A stretch of 38,237 bases of DNA, taken from positions 1 through 38,237 of IMG/VR virus record IMGVR_UViG_3300036819_000347; one strand, given 5' to 3'. Origin of the DNA: a virus. Numbering within the stretch: position 1 is the first letter of the stretch; each line of letters starts with the position of its first letter. The position numbers and the translations under genes were made by a program. Of the stretch, positions 7,532 through 16,161 are shown one piece after another. The notes beneath the pieces were generated by a model. The model ran no database searches, was not told where the DNA came from, and saw only the letters and a program-made list of their open reading frames with translations.

Positions 7532-7849
7532 ATGGCAAAAGGCTTCGGAATAGCTGCACTCGTGTTCGCCATTCTCGCGATCTTCATTCCGCTCGGCATT
7601 GTTCTTTCGGTAGTCGCAATAGTTCTCGCGATTGTCGCCGCCCTCGCTGGTGACAAGATATTTTCGATAGCGACTGCCCTGATCGCACTCGTGAACACAT
7701 TCGTTCTTAGTCCGTCGACATGGATACTCTTGGCCGGGAGCGACGCGAACGCGAGCAGCGTGCTCAAAGTCTTTTTCTTCGTCATTTGTATGCTGCCGAT
7801 TGGAGCCGTCGCTTTGCGTTCAGCCGGAAAGCTATCCATCCCTACGTGA
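7532..7849 (+). CDS. Small integral membrane protein, four predicted helices
   Basis: The 105-residue protein is almost entirely hydrophobic. Helices are predicted at about 5-25, 27-40, 45-66 and 78-96, joined by short polar loops (AGDK, GSDANASS). It starts at ATG 7532 behind a GGGGGG run. It sits alone with its own promoter and is flanked by terminators, like a cargo gene. It could be a superinfection-exclusion protein or a holin-like protein, but the lysis genes lie 16 kb away and nothing specific supports either. Confidence 0.6.
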   Translation: MAKGFGIAALVFAILAIFIPLGIVLSVVAIVLAIVAALAGDKIFSIATALIALVNTFVLSPSTWILLAGSDANASSVLKVFFFVICMLPIGAVALRSAGKLSIPT

Positions 7850-7933
7850 TATACTCTACTTAGTTCCCCTCATGACGCCCGATGAAAACCATCGGACACG
7901 AGCAACACCGCCTGACGCTTTGCGTCGGGCGTC

Positions 7934-8119
7934 ATGGCGAGAACAAAAGAAAAGCCGAAGCTCTACGTCATCCGAAAGTACGTGATGGCGTGTTCGGTCG
8001 TCGAAGCCGCGCGCAGAGAGAAGGTAGCGCCGGTCCATGAAATTTTCATAGACGAGAAGTGGCAGGAGAAACATTTAGCGGACGCCATTGGCTTCGCCGC
8101 CAGTCCAAAGGATGTATGA
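7934..8119 (+). CDS. Small conserved phage protein
   Basis: The 61-residue protein has a short beta-helix layout: KLYVIRKYVMA strand, VEAARREKVAPV helix, then IFIDEKWQEKHLADAIGF. Proteins of this pattern occur in early or packaging regions of alphaproteobacterial phages; no function is known. It is preceded directly by a GC hairpin (GCCTGACG, then CGTCGGGC with one wobble pair) and has no SD sequence. An extended -10-like TGATATACT at 7847-7855 may be the promoter. Its stop codon overlaps the next start (ATGA). Confidence 0.6.
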   Translation: MARTKEKPKLYVIRKYVMACSVVEAARREKVAPVHEIFIDEKWQEKHLADAIGFAASPKDV

Positions 8120-8571
8120 AACGCGGTGGATTCCTAAAGCGCAACACGCCGCTTGCTAAGAAAGGCAAGTCCGACACCACGCTCCTCAAAGATGCAATTC
8201 AAGACGAGCTGCATCGTATCGTAAAAGCGCGAGACGACGGATGCATACTTCGCGGGAGCTTCGACGTTCCCTCGTGCGGCGGCTATGCCAAAGACGGCCA
8301 CCTCATACTTCAAGCAGACCATCTGCTCACCCGTGCAAACAGTGCCACCTTCGCCGATCCACGCCTCGTAGTCTGCGTCTGCAAGGCTCATCACGGATGG
8401 AAATCATTGGGTGGCAATCGAAACAAAGCACAATACGATGCGGCAGTCCGCGCCGTTCTTCCTCCAGACCGCGTATCTCTGTGGGATGCCGCAGAAAAAG
8501 ATAGCTGGCGTCCGCACCGCACTTCATCAACGGACTGGGCAAAGGAACTGGCATATCTGCGCATGATATGA
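8116..8571 (+). CDS. HNH-type/NinG-like nuclease
   Basis: The 151-residue protein has a basic N-terminus and a helical region. Its compact metal-binding fold includes Cys43 and Cys54, the ADHLLTRAN motif with Asp68-His69, and VVCVCKAHHGWK with Cys87, Cys89, His92 and His93. This layout fits HNH/NinG-like phage endonucleases, which process DNA during recombination or packaging. It lies directly before the terminase genes, where HNH nucleases often assist packaging cleavage. It starts with ATG 8116, overlapping the previous stop, with AAAGGA nearby. Confidence 0.7.
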   Translation: MKRGGFLKRNTPLAKKGKSDTTLLKDAIQDELHRIVKARDDGCILRGSFDVPSCGGYAKDGHLILQADHLLTRANSATFADPRLVVCVCKAHHGWKSLGGNRNKAQYDAAVRAVLPPDRVSLWDAAEKDSWRPHRTSSTDWAKELAYLRMI

Positions 8572-8635
8572 ACGACGAAGACCGCTACTGACCGAACAGG
8601 CTTTGATACCAACACACGTGCTACACTGAAGCGAT

Positions 8636-9025
8636 ATGGGCCGTCCCACCGATTACGACAAAGACGTTGTCCCCTCAGTCCGCGACTACATTGATGCGCG
8701 CAAAACTGACGGACGTGTCCCTAGCATTGAAGGCTTGGCCGTATTCCTCGACGTGAATCGCTCAACACTTTACGAGTGGGCGAAACATCACCCTGCGTTT
8801 TCCGACATCTTAGATGCGCTTCAGTCAAATCAGGCTGAAATGCTCATCGACAACGGCCTCAGTGGCAAATTCAACGCGCCCATCACCAAGATGATGCTCA
8901 CGAAGCATGGCTATAAAGACGCAAGCGACATTACTAGCGGCGACCAGCCATTAAGCGCCCTCACGGCTTCTGACAAAGCAGCAATCGACAAGCTTCACGA
9001 CGTTCTCAAGCAATCTAGCGCTTAG
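8636..9025 (+). CDS. terS: Terminase small subunit (DNA packaging)
   Basis: The 129-residue protein begins with the GRPTDYD motif typical of DNA-packaging small subunits. A helix-turn-helix region follows (about residues 30-50, SIEGLAVFLDVNRSTLYEWAKHHPAF), and then a helical oligomerization segment (IDNGLSGKFNAPITKMMLTKHGY). It recognises phage DNA and starts packaging with the large subunit downstream. TACACT at 8622-8627 lies only 8 bases before the ATG, so the mRNA could be nearly leaderless. No SD sequence is present. The stop codon lies inside the region where the large-subunit frame is already open. Confidence 0.88.
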   Translation: MGRPTDYDKDVVPSVRDYIDARKTDGRVPSIEGLAVFLDVNRSTLYEWAKHHPAFSDILDALQSNQAEMLIDNGLSGKFNAPITKMMLTKHGYKDASDITSGDQPLSALTASDKAAIDKLHDVLKQSSA

Positions 9026-9164
9026 CGATGCCCTCGCGATTGCAGAGAGCCTAACTCCCGACGGCAGACGAGAGCTGTTCAAGGACGAGCGGTATTTTCC
9101 CGTCTTCTTCGCCTATTACTTCCCGCAGTACATCAAATATCCGTTCGCCGACTTCCACTTTGGG

Positions 9165-10529
9165 ATGTTCGGCGACCTCTTGCGCTTGCTCTCCGGCGCA
9201 ATCCGAGAATTGGCGTGGATTATGTTCCGCGAGAGCGCCAAGACCTCGATAGCCAAAGCGCTCGTCGTCTATCTCATCGTCGAAAAGAAACGGCGCTACA
9301 TCAACGTAGACAGTTACGAGAAAGCGAACGCTGAAAACGTCCTCTTCGATGTCGCCGATGCGCTAATGAACAACGCGGCAATCGTGCGCGACTTCGGCCA
9401 GCTCTTCACGAAGAAGCATACGGACGAGCTAACGATGCGTCGGCTCTCCAAGTTCATCACCCGCAACAAGGTGATGGTCGAAGCACACTCGACACAAGAG
9501 AGCTTGCGAGGCCGCCTCTTTCAGGACCAACGCCCCGACTTCGTTCTTCTCGACGACTTCGAGACGAACAAGACCAAGGACAGCAAGGCGTACATCGAAC
9601 AGGTGCAGAAGCACATCGACGAACTGGCAACCGGTCTCAGCTCTGATGCTGCCGTTCTTTATCTCGGCAACTACATCACCGAGTTCGGCGTTGTGAAGAA
9701 GATTATGGACCGCGCAAAAGAGGATGCGCGGCTCATCATCCACAACGTGCCGGTCATTGAGAACGGCGTGCCGACGTGGCCCGCGAAGTATGCACTCACC
9801 GATGACGAAGCCACTCGCACCGGGAAAGTCAGCCTGGAGGACAAGAAGCGCCAGGTCGGCTCAGTCGTGTTCTCAGCCGAGATGCTGAACCAGCCGATCG
9901 ACAGAGAGACGGCGATATTTCACCGCGAGATGTTCCGATACAAGCCGTTGGAAGAGCTGCAATCCAAGAAGACCCGCCGCTTCCTCACCATCGACACCAA
10001 AGGTACGGACGCGAAGTTCGATGGCACCGACTACATCGGCCTCACACTCAATTACGTCGACATCGATAACAATTGGCACTTCATGTCCTACCGCATGAAG
10101 CTGTCGACGGCCGAGCTAGTCGACCTCATGTACAACTGGTGGAATACGCACGGCCTTGAAAGTATCGGCTACGAGCGCACCGCGTTCACCGAAGGCATGA
10201 AGGCCTATCTCGATAGCGAAGCCCGACGCCGCAATAAATTTCTGCCGCTTATGGAGTTGTCCCACCGGCAGACCAACAAGCAGATACGCATTCAGCAATC
10301 GCTAGAGCCGCGCTACGGCCGCAAAGCGATATTCCACTTAACGGTTGCCGCCGTTAATCAATGCAAGGATTTAGAAGACGAGCTTCTAAGCTTCCCTAAG
10401 TCGCCGAATGACGACACAAGTGATAGTGCGGCCTATCAAAGTGAGATGGCGCAACCGCCTGCGGGAGGCAGGGAAGACGTTCAAGTTGCCGAAACTCGGC
10501 GGCGGTTGACCGCAAACCAATCGCGCTAG
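9165..10529 (+). CDS. terL: Terminase large subunit (ATPase plus nuclease); true start upstream
   Basis: The protein is the packaging motor. From ATG 9165 it shows a deviant Walker A (RESAKTS, residues 22-28), Walker B (FVLLDDFE, about 126-133), and an RNase H-like nuclease with TIDTKGTD (Asp277), YERTAF (Glu337) and an acidic C-terminal stretch near 433. The frame stays open and terminase-like upstream to 8955: the residues before Met9165 read YFPVFFAYYFPQYIKYPFADFHFG, here broken as YFPVFFAYYF and PQYIKYPFADFHFG, matching the expected N-terminus of the family. That upstream part has no ATG, GTG or TTG. The real start may be a rare codon or result from frameshifting out of the small subunit; 9165 is only the first standard start. 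Confidence 0.88.
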   Translation: MFGDLLRLLSGAIRELAWIMFRESAKTSIAKALVVYLIVEKKRRYINVDSYEKANAENVLFDVADALMNNAAIVRDFGQLFTKKHTDELTMRRLSKFITRNKVMVEAHSTQESLRGRLFQDQRPDFVLLDDFETNKTKDSKAYIEQVQKHIDELATGLSSDAAVLYLGNYITEFGVVKKIMDRAKEDARLIIHNVPVIENGVPTWPAKYALTDDEATRTGKVSLEDKKRQVGSVVFSAEMLNQPIDRETAIFHREMFRYKPLEELQSKKTRRFLTIDTKGTDAKFDGTDYIGLTLNYVDIDNNWHFMSYRMKLSTAELVDLMYNWWNTHGLESIGYERTAFTEGMKAYLDSEARRRNKFLPLMELSHRQTNKQIRIQQSLEPRYGRKAIFHLTVAAVNQCKDLEDELLSFPKSPNDDTSDSAAYQSEMAQPPAGGREDVQVAETRRRLTANQSR

Positions 10530-10547
10530 GAATGATATTATTTGCCT

Positions 10548-10832
10548 ATGCATCTACTTCGCCGCTTCATCTGCTTCTTCTTCGGCCATCGTGCGACGTT
10601 GCGGCAGCGCGACACCACTCTCGCCTCGCTATGCGCACGCTGCGGAAAAGAAGCGTACGAGGTACCCAATTTCTTCAAATACACAATGCGAGCAAACGTG
10701 ACACGCGGCGACATTGAGCGCCGAATGGCTGAAAACCCGCCCAAGGGCTATTCATTCGTCGATTGCAACTGGAAGAAGCGGAAAGCGAAGTTCGTGAGCC
10801 CTAACGGCGTTGCGAAGCACGTTGGCATCTAG
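10548..10832 (+). CDS. Small zinc-binding-like protein of unknown function
   Basis: The 94-residue, basic protein has an aromatic-rich N-terminus (LLRRFICFFFGH), a CARC motif, and a further cysteine late in the chain (VDCNW), so a metal site is possible. It starts in a T-ATG context without an SD sequence, and an extended -10-like TGATATTAT lies 6 bases before the ATG. Position between terminase and portal suggests an accessory head or packaging role, but nothing proves it. Confidence 0.55.
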   Translation: MHLLRRFICFFFGHRATLRQRDTTLASLCARCGKEAYEVPNFFKYTMRANVTRGDIERRMAENPPKGYSFVDCNWKKRKAKFVSPNGVAKHVGI

Positions 10833-10838
10833 CCGGCA

Positions 10839-11033
10839 TCATGGTCCATCATATCTTCCGCGGCATCGACCGCAGAAATTTGTGTCCCAACTATTGATCG
10901 TGCCGTCGCTCGAACACTCCCACTTCTTGGTCTCACTTCCGTACTTCTTGCTGCAACTGCCGCAATTGCCTTGATGCTGCCAACTATTAACGTTGCCGCA
11001 ATTGTTGCAAACCCACACTGGCCTATCCGCCAT
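10839..11033 (-). CDS. Small protein with two RanBP2-like zinc fingers
   Basis: This 64-residue protein lies on the strand opposite to the surrounding late genes. It starts at ATG 11033 behind GGGGGAG. Its first finger reads W-x-C-x2-C-x3-N-x7-C-x2-C (WVCNNCGNVNSW ... CGSC). The second repeats the same outline with one cysteine replaced (WECSSDGTINSW ... CGRC). The pattern is close to RanBP2-type fingers, known from eukaryotic RNA- and ubiquitin-binding proteins and from some bacterial short zinc-ribbon proteins. It looks like an independently expressed cargo gene. Function unknown. Confidence 0.65.
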   Translation of the reverse strand: MADRPVWVCNNCGNVNSWQHQGNCGSCSKKYGSETKKWECSSDGTINSWDTNFCGRCRGRYDGP

Positions 11034-11057
11034 GACACTCTCCCCCACTGGTTCTGC

Positions 11058-11082
11058 TTGACAGATAAGAAGATGTTATAAT
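11058..11082 (+). promoter_or_regulatory. Possible late promoter before the portal gene
   Basis: TATAAT at 11077-11082 is a perfect -10 box, 24 bases before the portal start. TTGACA at 11058-11063 is a perfect -35, but the spacing is only 13 bases, too short for normal sigma-70 use. It may need an activator, or only the -10 may matter. Confidence 0.4.
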
Positions 11083-11106
11083 TGCAACGCGTCAACCGCT
11101 AGCTAT

Positions 11107-12936
11107 ATGTCCTCAATCTTCGACTTCGTCAAAGACCAGCGCACTCAGTATCGCGCCTACACCATCGAGATCGCCGACGGCTACGACTACTCGCAATATC
11201 AGACGCTTCGCACCATTGAGCTGTACCACAACAGCAAATTCGAGACCGGCAATAAAGACAGTCTCGGCCGCGAAAAGCCGTTCTACAACATCTGCAAATT
11301 CCGCGTGAACGTCGCCACCCGAGCGACCGACATCGACACCAAAGACGTAAAGGTATCGAGCCAGGCCTCCAACGGCTACACCCAGTCCTTCATACTCTCG
11401 CTCAAGAACCGAAACTGGATGAAGCAATCGCACTTTGCTTCGTTCCTCAACCGTATGGGCGCCACGCGCGCAAAGTACGGCGGAGTGTTGGTCAAAAAGA
11501 CGGAGCAGAAGGGCGAGTTGTGCCTGCACGTGATGCAGTGGCGCAACATGATAACGGACCAAGTCGATATCCGAAGCGGCGTCAAAATCGAGCGCCACTA
11601 CTACACGCCGGCCGAGTTACAAGGCATGGCAAGTGCCGGATGGAGAAATATCAACGACGCCATAGCGACTGCCCAGAAGAAGCAAGAAGCGACGGCGGGA
11701 AAGAGCCCGTCTCGCGAAAACCGCACGCCGGGCGACTACATCGAGGTCTTCGAAGTCCACGGCGTTCTGCCCAATAGCTTCCTCACGCCAAAGGAAGGGC
11801 AGCAGGCCGCAAGCGCCGACAGCTATTCGCGTCAAATGCATATCGTCATCTTGGATGAAACCGACAAAGAAAAGACGACCGGCGTTTCGCTCTTTGACGG
11901 CCCCGAAGACGAAGACCCGTACAAATATCTGCCGTATGAAGAAGTGGACGGCCGCGGACTTGGCGTCGGCGTCGTTGAGGATTTGTTCGAAGCTCAGGTA
12001 TGGACGAACTACAGCGTCAAAGCGAAGAAGGACCTCCTCGACCTTGCGGGCAAAATCATTTTCCAGACAAGCGATTCAAGCATCGCCGCCAAGAACGTAC
12101 TTACCGACATCGAGAACGGCACCATTCTTCAGACCGCACCAAACTCTCCCATCACTCAAGTCAGCAACGTGCCCGCATCTTTGGGCGGTATCGCGCAGCT
12201 CATGGACGACTGGGACACGCAAGCGCAGAACGTTACTTCTACTTATCCCGCCATCCTCGGCCAGACCCCGCCACACGGGACCGCGTTCCGCCTCATGGCC
12301 GCACTGAGCCAAGAAGCGTCCGCGCTGTTCGAGTATCGACGCCAAGAGGCAGGAATTTTCGTCCAGGAGATGTACGATGACTGGATATTGCCGTTTCAGG
12401 TGAAACAGACTCAAACGGACAAAGAATTGGTTGCCGACCTTGACCCTGACGAGCTGCAAATGCTCTCCGATGCTCTCGCCAATACAGAGGCAGTCAAGTT
12501 CGCGAAGAAGCGAATTTTAAGCGGCAACGTGGTTACACAGACCGACCTCGAAACGGTCAAGCAATCTGTTCGCTCCGCAAGCATGAAGCTACGTCGCCGT
12601 GGTTTCACGAACTTCGCGGACCTTTTTGAAGACTGGGCTGGCTTCGTCGAAGTCGACATCACGGGCGAGCAGCAAGACAAGCAAGCGCTCCTGTCAACGC
12701 TCTTTCAGCTCTTCGGCGCCATCGCGCAGAACCCGACACTGTTGCAAAACCCGACGCTCGCCAAGATTTTCAATCAGATCGTCGAGACGGCGGGCGTATC
12801 GCCCCTCTTCATGCAGACGAACGCGCAGAATTCCGGCCAAATCGCGCCGCCTCCGCAATCCGATATTCCAAATCCGCCCGCACCACCCGCGCCACCGCAA
12901 CCTTCGCCAATAACCGCTAACGCTCCTGCTTTGTGA
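11107..12936 (+). CDS. Portal protein
   Basis: The 609-residue protein is the size of podovirus-type portal proteins, which form the dodecameric DNA channel at one capsid vertex. The N-terminal half is mixed alpha/beta. The central part carries the DLFEAQVWTNYSVKAKKDLL helix region, the tunnel-loop region and the QEASALFEYRRQEA stem helix. The C-terminus is Pro-rich and probably flexible. It follows terminase and precedes the scaffold-like and capsid genes. It starts with T-ATG and has no SD sequence. Its TGA overlaps the GTG of the next gene. Confidence 0.85.
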   Translation: MSSIFDFVKDQRTQYRAYTIEIADGYDYSQYQTLRTIELYHNSKFETGNKDSLGREKPFYNICKFRVNVATRATDIDTKDVKVSSQASNGYTQSFILSLKNRNWMKQSHFASFLNRMGATRAKYGGVLVKKTEQKGELCLHVMQWRNMITDQVDIRSGVKIERHYYTPAELQGMASAGWRNINDAIATAQKKQEATAGKSPSRENRTPGDYIEVFEVHGVLPNSFLTPKEGQQAASADSYSRQMHIVILDETDKEKTTGVSLFDGPEDEDPYKYLPYEEVDGRGLGVGVVEDLFEAQVWTNYSVKAKKDLLDLAGKIIFQTSDSSIAAKNVLTDIENGTILQTAPNSPITQVSNVPASLGGIAQLMDDWDTQAQNVTSTYPAILGQTPPHGTAFRLMAALSQEASALFEYRRQEAGIFVQEMYDDWILPFQVKQTQTDKELVADLDPDELQMLSDALANTEAVKFAKKRILSGNVVTQTDLETVKQSVRSASMKLRRRGFTNFADLFEDWAGFVEVDITGEQQDKQALLSTLFQLFGAIAQNPTLLQNPTLAKIFNQIVETAGVSPLFMQTNAQNSGQIAPPPQSDIPNPPAPPAPPQPSPITANAPAL

Positions 12937-13208
12937 AACAGGAAGACCAGAAGCTAATTGCCGCTTTCGTGCAGAACACGCCGATGTTCGAAGCCGTACG
13001 GGGCATCCTTTTGAGCGGCATGATTGGCGAAGACTTCGCCGCAAAGAATTGGATATTCGCCATCGACAAGAATCAGAGCGACAGCGCTTACGGCAAGCGC
13101 GTGAAAATCACTGCCGAAGCACTCCGCTGGCTAGAAAGCGGCTTCAATGACCTCAAACGCATGGGCGGCGGTAATCCACAGCCCTCCAAGCTGAACGAGG
13201 CGAGGTAG
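12933..13208 (+). CDS. Small phage protein of unknown function
   Basis: The 91-residue, largely helical protein starts with GTG 12933, sharing bases with the portal stop codon (GTGA), so translation is coupled. Two helices flank a LLSGMIGEDFAAKNW segment. Its place between portal and scaffold suggests a head-assembly role. I do not recognise the family. Confidence 0.6.
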   Translation: MKQEDQKLIAAFVQNTPMFEAVRGILLSGMIGEDFAAKNWIFAIDKNQSDSAYGKRVKITAEALRWLESGFNDLKRMGGGNPQPSKLNEAR

Positions 13209-13265
13209 GTGTTATTATTCATTTTATAAGCGGTCATCGGCCCGCTTCATCAAAGCCCCTTATTC

Positions 13266-13856
13266 ATGGCAAAAGAAGATGAGCAGCAGTCGGCTTCACA
13301 GACTGACGGAGAGGATACTGGCAACGACTCCGACAACAACGGCCAGCAGCAGGACGAAACTACCGAAGACCTAGAGAAAGTCCGAAAGGACGCGAAGGCC
13401 TACGGTGACACGAAAATCCGAGCTGAAAACGCCGAGACTGCCCGCGACTCGTACAAGCAACGCTTGATTGACGCAGGCTTCGACCCGGATACGGGGAAAG
13501 CCAAGGAGCAGACTCAAAGTTCTTCGACAGGCGACCAGAAGCGTCTCGACCGGATCGAACTTAATTCTCTCGGTATCAAAGACCGCGAGGAGCAAGACCT
13601 CATCCTGGGCGCGGCGCAACGCCTCGGTGTCAGTTTGAGCGAAGCAGCAAGCGACGATGTCGTTTCGGCCAAGCTCGAAAAGATGCGCGAGGCTCGCAAG
13701 ACGAAAGACGCCACGCCGGCACCGTCCCGCACCGGTCAATCGACCGCGAACGTGACGCGCTTGGCGGAAAAGGCACTCTCGACTGGCGAACTACCGTCCG
13801 ACCCGAAGCTTCGAACTGAGGTACGGGCCGAAATGAAACGTCTGACGAAGAAATAG
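13266..13856 (+). CDS. Scaffolding-like protein
   Basis: The 196-residue protein is highly charged and low in hydrophobic residues. It has an acidic, Gln/Asp-rich start (about 1-40), a predicted coiled coil (about 38-70), a middle acidic helical region and a basic C-terminal helix (LRTEVRAEMKRLTKK). This composition and its place directly before the capsid gene are typical of phage scaffolding proteins. There is no protease motif. It starts at ATG 13266 without an SD sequence. Confidence 0.7.
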   Translation: MAKEDEQQSASQTDGEDTGNDSDNNGQQQDETTEDLEKVRKDAKAYGDTKIRAENAETARDSYKQRLIDAGFDPDTGKAKEQTQSSSTGDQKRLDRIELNSLGIKDREEQDLILGAAQRLGVSLSEAASDDVVSAKLEKMREARKTKDATPAPSRTGQSTANVTRLAEKALSTGELPSDPKLRTEVRAEMKRLTKK

Positions 13857-13866
13857 AAAGTTGCGG

Positions 13867-13903
13867 TGCTAGTTGCGGTTTAGCATTTCTTCACTAGCAC
13901 TTT
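13867..13903 (+). promoter_or_regulatory. Stem-loop just before the major capsid gene
   Basis: GTGCTAGT and ACTAGCAC form an 8-bp stem with a loop of about 19 nt, ending a few bases before the capsid ATG. With no SD sequence present, it may protect the mRNA or position the start. Confidence 0.4.
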
Positions 13904-15136
13904 ATGTCCAATACCATTGCAGATGGCGCACTGCGCCAACTGTGGATGCAGGGCGTTCAGGAAGACCTCGATAAGAAGCTGGTTGCCAAAGGCATCGGCA
14001 CTATCGACTCTCGCGCCTCTCGAATCTTCCACAATCCATTCAACAGCACTCCGGTCGGTACGAACGGGACCAAGCAGTCCACGTACACGACGGAGAACAT
14101 GACCTCGACGGATGACACGCTCACCGTCGCGCAGCGTGCCGCAATTGCCGAGCAAATCGACAATTACGAGCAGATCATGGCCGACTACGACTTGATGTCG
14201 CAACAGGAGCGCCGCCAAGCGTACCGCCTTGCGGACTACATCGACCAATACGTCCTCAATATGCCCGTGTCGAAATCCGGTGTCCGGCAAATCGACAACG
14301 GCATCATCGGCGGCGGCGCGAGCGATAGCGCTGGCTATGTGCTGTCATCTTCGAACGCGAACACGGCCGCCAACACACTCGCTGAATATCTCGCGCTCGG
14401 CAACGCCGCGCTTGAAAACGGCCTCTTCTGGGTCGTGTCCCCTTACGACATGACGAAGATTACCGGCTACGCGCAGTCTCACGGCTTCAACCTGCAAGAC
14501 TCCGCCATCAGCCAAGGTTATCTCGGCTCGGCCGGCAAGGTGTTCAGCGGCATGGACCTGTTCGTGTCGAACAACCTGACCCACACGGTCAACTTGGAAA
14601 TCGCGACCAAGCCCACCGCCAACGACACCGTTTCGCTCACGGTCAACGGCCGCACCGTCACCTTCAAGTTCGTTGCTACCGCGACGAACGCGGGCGAAGT
14701 GACCATCGGCGCTGCCGTTGCGAACTCGCAGGCTAACCTCATCGCCGCCATCAACAACGCGGGGGGCGGCAACTATGTTGACTTGTCAGCGAGCGACCGC
14801 CAGGCGCTCACGATGGCCTCGCCGCAGTCGGCACCGGGGACTTACGCGATGGCTGCCGCGTTCGCCACGAACGTGTCTGCCATCACCGTCTACGGCTCTC
14901 TCGCAGTGAGTTCGTCACTTGCGGCAGGAGACCCGGACGGCTTCAGCACTGTCATCCGTCACTCGATCGCGGGCGTGAAGGGTTCGCTCTTCCTCGCGCT
15001 TCCCGGCGACGGCATGGCGTTCAAGTCAATCGACGTTTCCGGCAAGCACGGCAAGGAAATCTCGACCTCGCAAATCTACGACGCGACTATCTGGAACAAC
15101 CAGAAAATCGAAGTCCTCAACGTGCTCTTGTCCTAA
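13904..15136 (+). CDS. Major capsid protein (HK97-like) with inserted domain
   Basis: The 410-residue protein occupies the capsid position after portal and scaffold. Residues 1-225 include a long N-terminal helical arm and the start of the core (GLFWVVSPYDMTKITGYAQ). Residues about 225-345 look like an inserted beta domain (NDTVSLTVNGRTVTFKFV ... TIGAAVANSQANLIAAINNAG), a pattern seen in several phage structural proteins. The core resumes around GVKGSLFLALPGDGMAFKS and ends with IEVLNVLLS. No N-terminal protease signal is evident. T-ATG start, no SD sequence. Confidence 0.85.
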   Translation: MSNTIADGALRQLWMQGVQEDLDKKLVAKGIGTIDSRASRIFHNPFNSTPVGTNGTKQSTYTTENMTSTDDTLTVAQRAAIAEQIDNYEQIMADYDLMSQQERRQAYRLADYIDQYVLNMPVSKSGVRQIDNGIIGGGASDSAGYVLSSSNANTAANTLAEYLALGNAALENGLFWVVSPYDMTKITGYAQSHGFNLQDSAISQGYLGSAGKVFSGMDLFVSNNLTHTVNLEIATKPTANDTVSLTVNGRTVTFKFVATATNAGEVTIGAAVANSQANLIAAINNAGGGNYVDLSASDRQALTMASPQSAPGTYAMAAAFATNVSAITVYGSLAVSSSLAAGDPDGFSTVIRHSIAGVKGSLFLALPGDGMAFKSIDVSGKHGKEISTSQIYDATIWNNQKIEVLNVLLS

Positions 15137-15142
15137 CGGACA

Positions 15143-15165
15143 ACACCAGCCTTGCGGGCTGGTGT
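15143..15165 (+). terminator. Stem-loop after the capsid gene
   Basis: A perfect 9-bp stem (ACACCAGCC / GGCTGGTGT) with a 5-nt loop lies just after the capsid stop. Without a U-tract it may act as an mRNA-stability element or partial terminator, keeping capsid mRNA abundant. Confidence 0.45.
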
Positions 15166-15236
15166 GGCGGGGTCGTCCGGGTTGCACCGCAACGCCTGAG
15201 GCCGCCCTGCCGCACGAGCCCGCAGAAGCTCGCACC

Positions 15237-15980
15237 ATGCAATTCAACGACACAACAAATAAAAGCGGTTTGCTGCAAGACGCTGAATTCTGGTGCGGCC
15301 TTGCCGACGGCGCTATTAGTGGCAATTCGACGCTCAAAGCAGTCTTCACGCGCCTTATCAACCTGCGCTACGCCAAGACGCTCGCGAAGGTGCAGCTCCT
15401 ATCCGGCAAAGACGGCGCGGAAGATACCAACTATTCCGGCCAGCAATTCTCGCTCTTCTCCATTATCGCCGGACAGAACGACTACCAATTCCTCACGGAC
15501 CAAGACGACAACACCATCACCGACATAACGGGCGTTCTCATCCAGCCTCCCGGCCAGTCCGACTTCGTGATACTGAAAAGACTGCCTCTTTCAAACGCCG
15601 ACGCGCAGCTCATCATGTCGCCGAATGCGTCGAACACCGGCACGCCTAAGGGATACATTGAAAAGAACAACACTGTCTTTTTTGACATCACTCCGAATTT
15701 CGGCGGCACCGACATCGGTAAACTTTTCTACCGTCTTGTGCCCTCGTATTTCACATCCACCGACACCGATAAGGCCCCTGGCTTCGTCGAGGACTACAAT
15801 CGCATCCTTTCCGTTGGAGCCTCTTACGATTGGCTTTGCGTCAATAAGCCCGAAGCGACGTTGCTAGTCGAGCGTTGCAACGCCGAGCTAAGCGAAATGA
15901 CTTCGGACCTCGCCGACTACATTCGGCAAAAGAACCCGACGCAGATACGGGTGACGGGCGCTTACCATTCTTCACGCTGA
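15237..15980 (+). CDS. Head-tail connector / neck protein
   Basis: The 247-residue protein has a helical N-terminus (SGLLQDAEFWCG ... LKAVFTRLINLRY), a beta-rich middle and a helical C-terminus. This layout resembles adaptor or neck proteins that seal the portal in short-tailed phages. It lies directly after the capsid gene, the usual place. ATG 15237 is the likely start; the in-frame extension to 15162 reads through the stem-loop and has unlike composition. Confidence 0.65.
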   Translation: MQFNDTTNKSGLLQDAEFWCGLADGAISGNSTLKAVFTRLINLRYAKTLAKVQLLSGKDGAEDTNYSGQQFSLFSIIAGQNDYQFLTDQDDNTITDITGVLIQPPGQSDFVILKRLPLSNADAQLIMSPNASNTGTPKGYIEKNNTVFFDITPNFGGTDIGKLFYRLVPSYFTSTDTDKAPGFVEDYNRILSVGASYDWLCVNKPEATLLVERCNAELSEMTSDLADYIRQKNPTQIRVTGAYHSSR

Positions 15981-15981
15981 T

Positions 15982-16158
15982 ATGGCCGACCTCACCAACA
16001 TCGAAAAGCACGACGCAAGCCTCACGAAATTCGTGAAGCCGCACGTTGGACAAGTCTTCTATGGCTGGCTCTTCTGGTTCACGCGCCCTGTTTTTGCGCT
16101 TCACCTCACCAACGTCCTCAAGCATGACGGCGCATTAACAGCGATTCCTAAACACTAA
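15982..16158 (+). CDS. Small structural-region protein
   Basis: The 58-residue protein has an aromatic central hydrophobic stretch (VFYGWLFWFTRPVFALHL) between polar ends. It starts T-ATG immediately after the connector stop and ends 3 bases before the next start, so it is a coupled part of the late operon. It may be a small membrane-active protein or a virion component. The family is not recognised. Confidence 0.6.
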   Translation: MADLTNIEKHDASLTKFVKPHVGQVFYGWLFWFTRPVFALHLTNVLKHDGALTAIPKH

Positions 16159-16161
16159 TGT

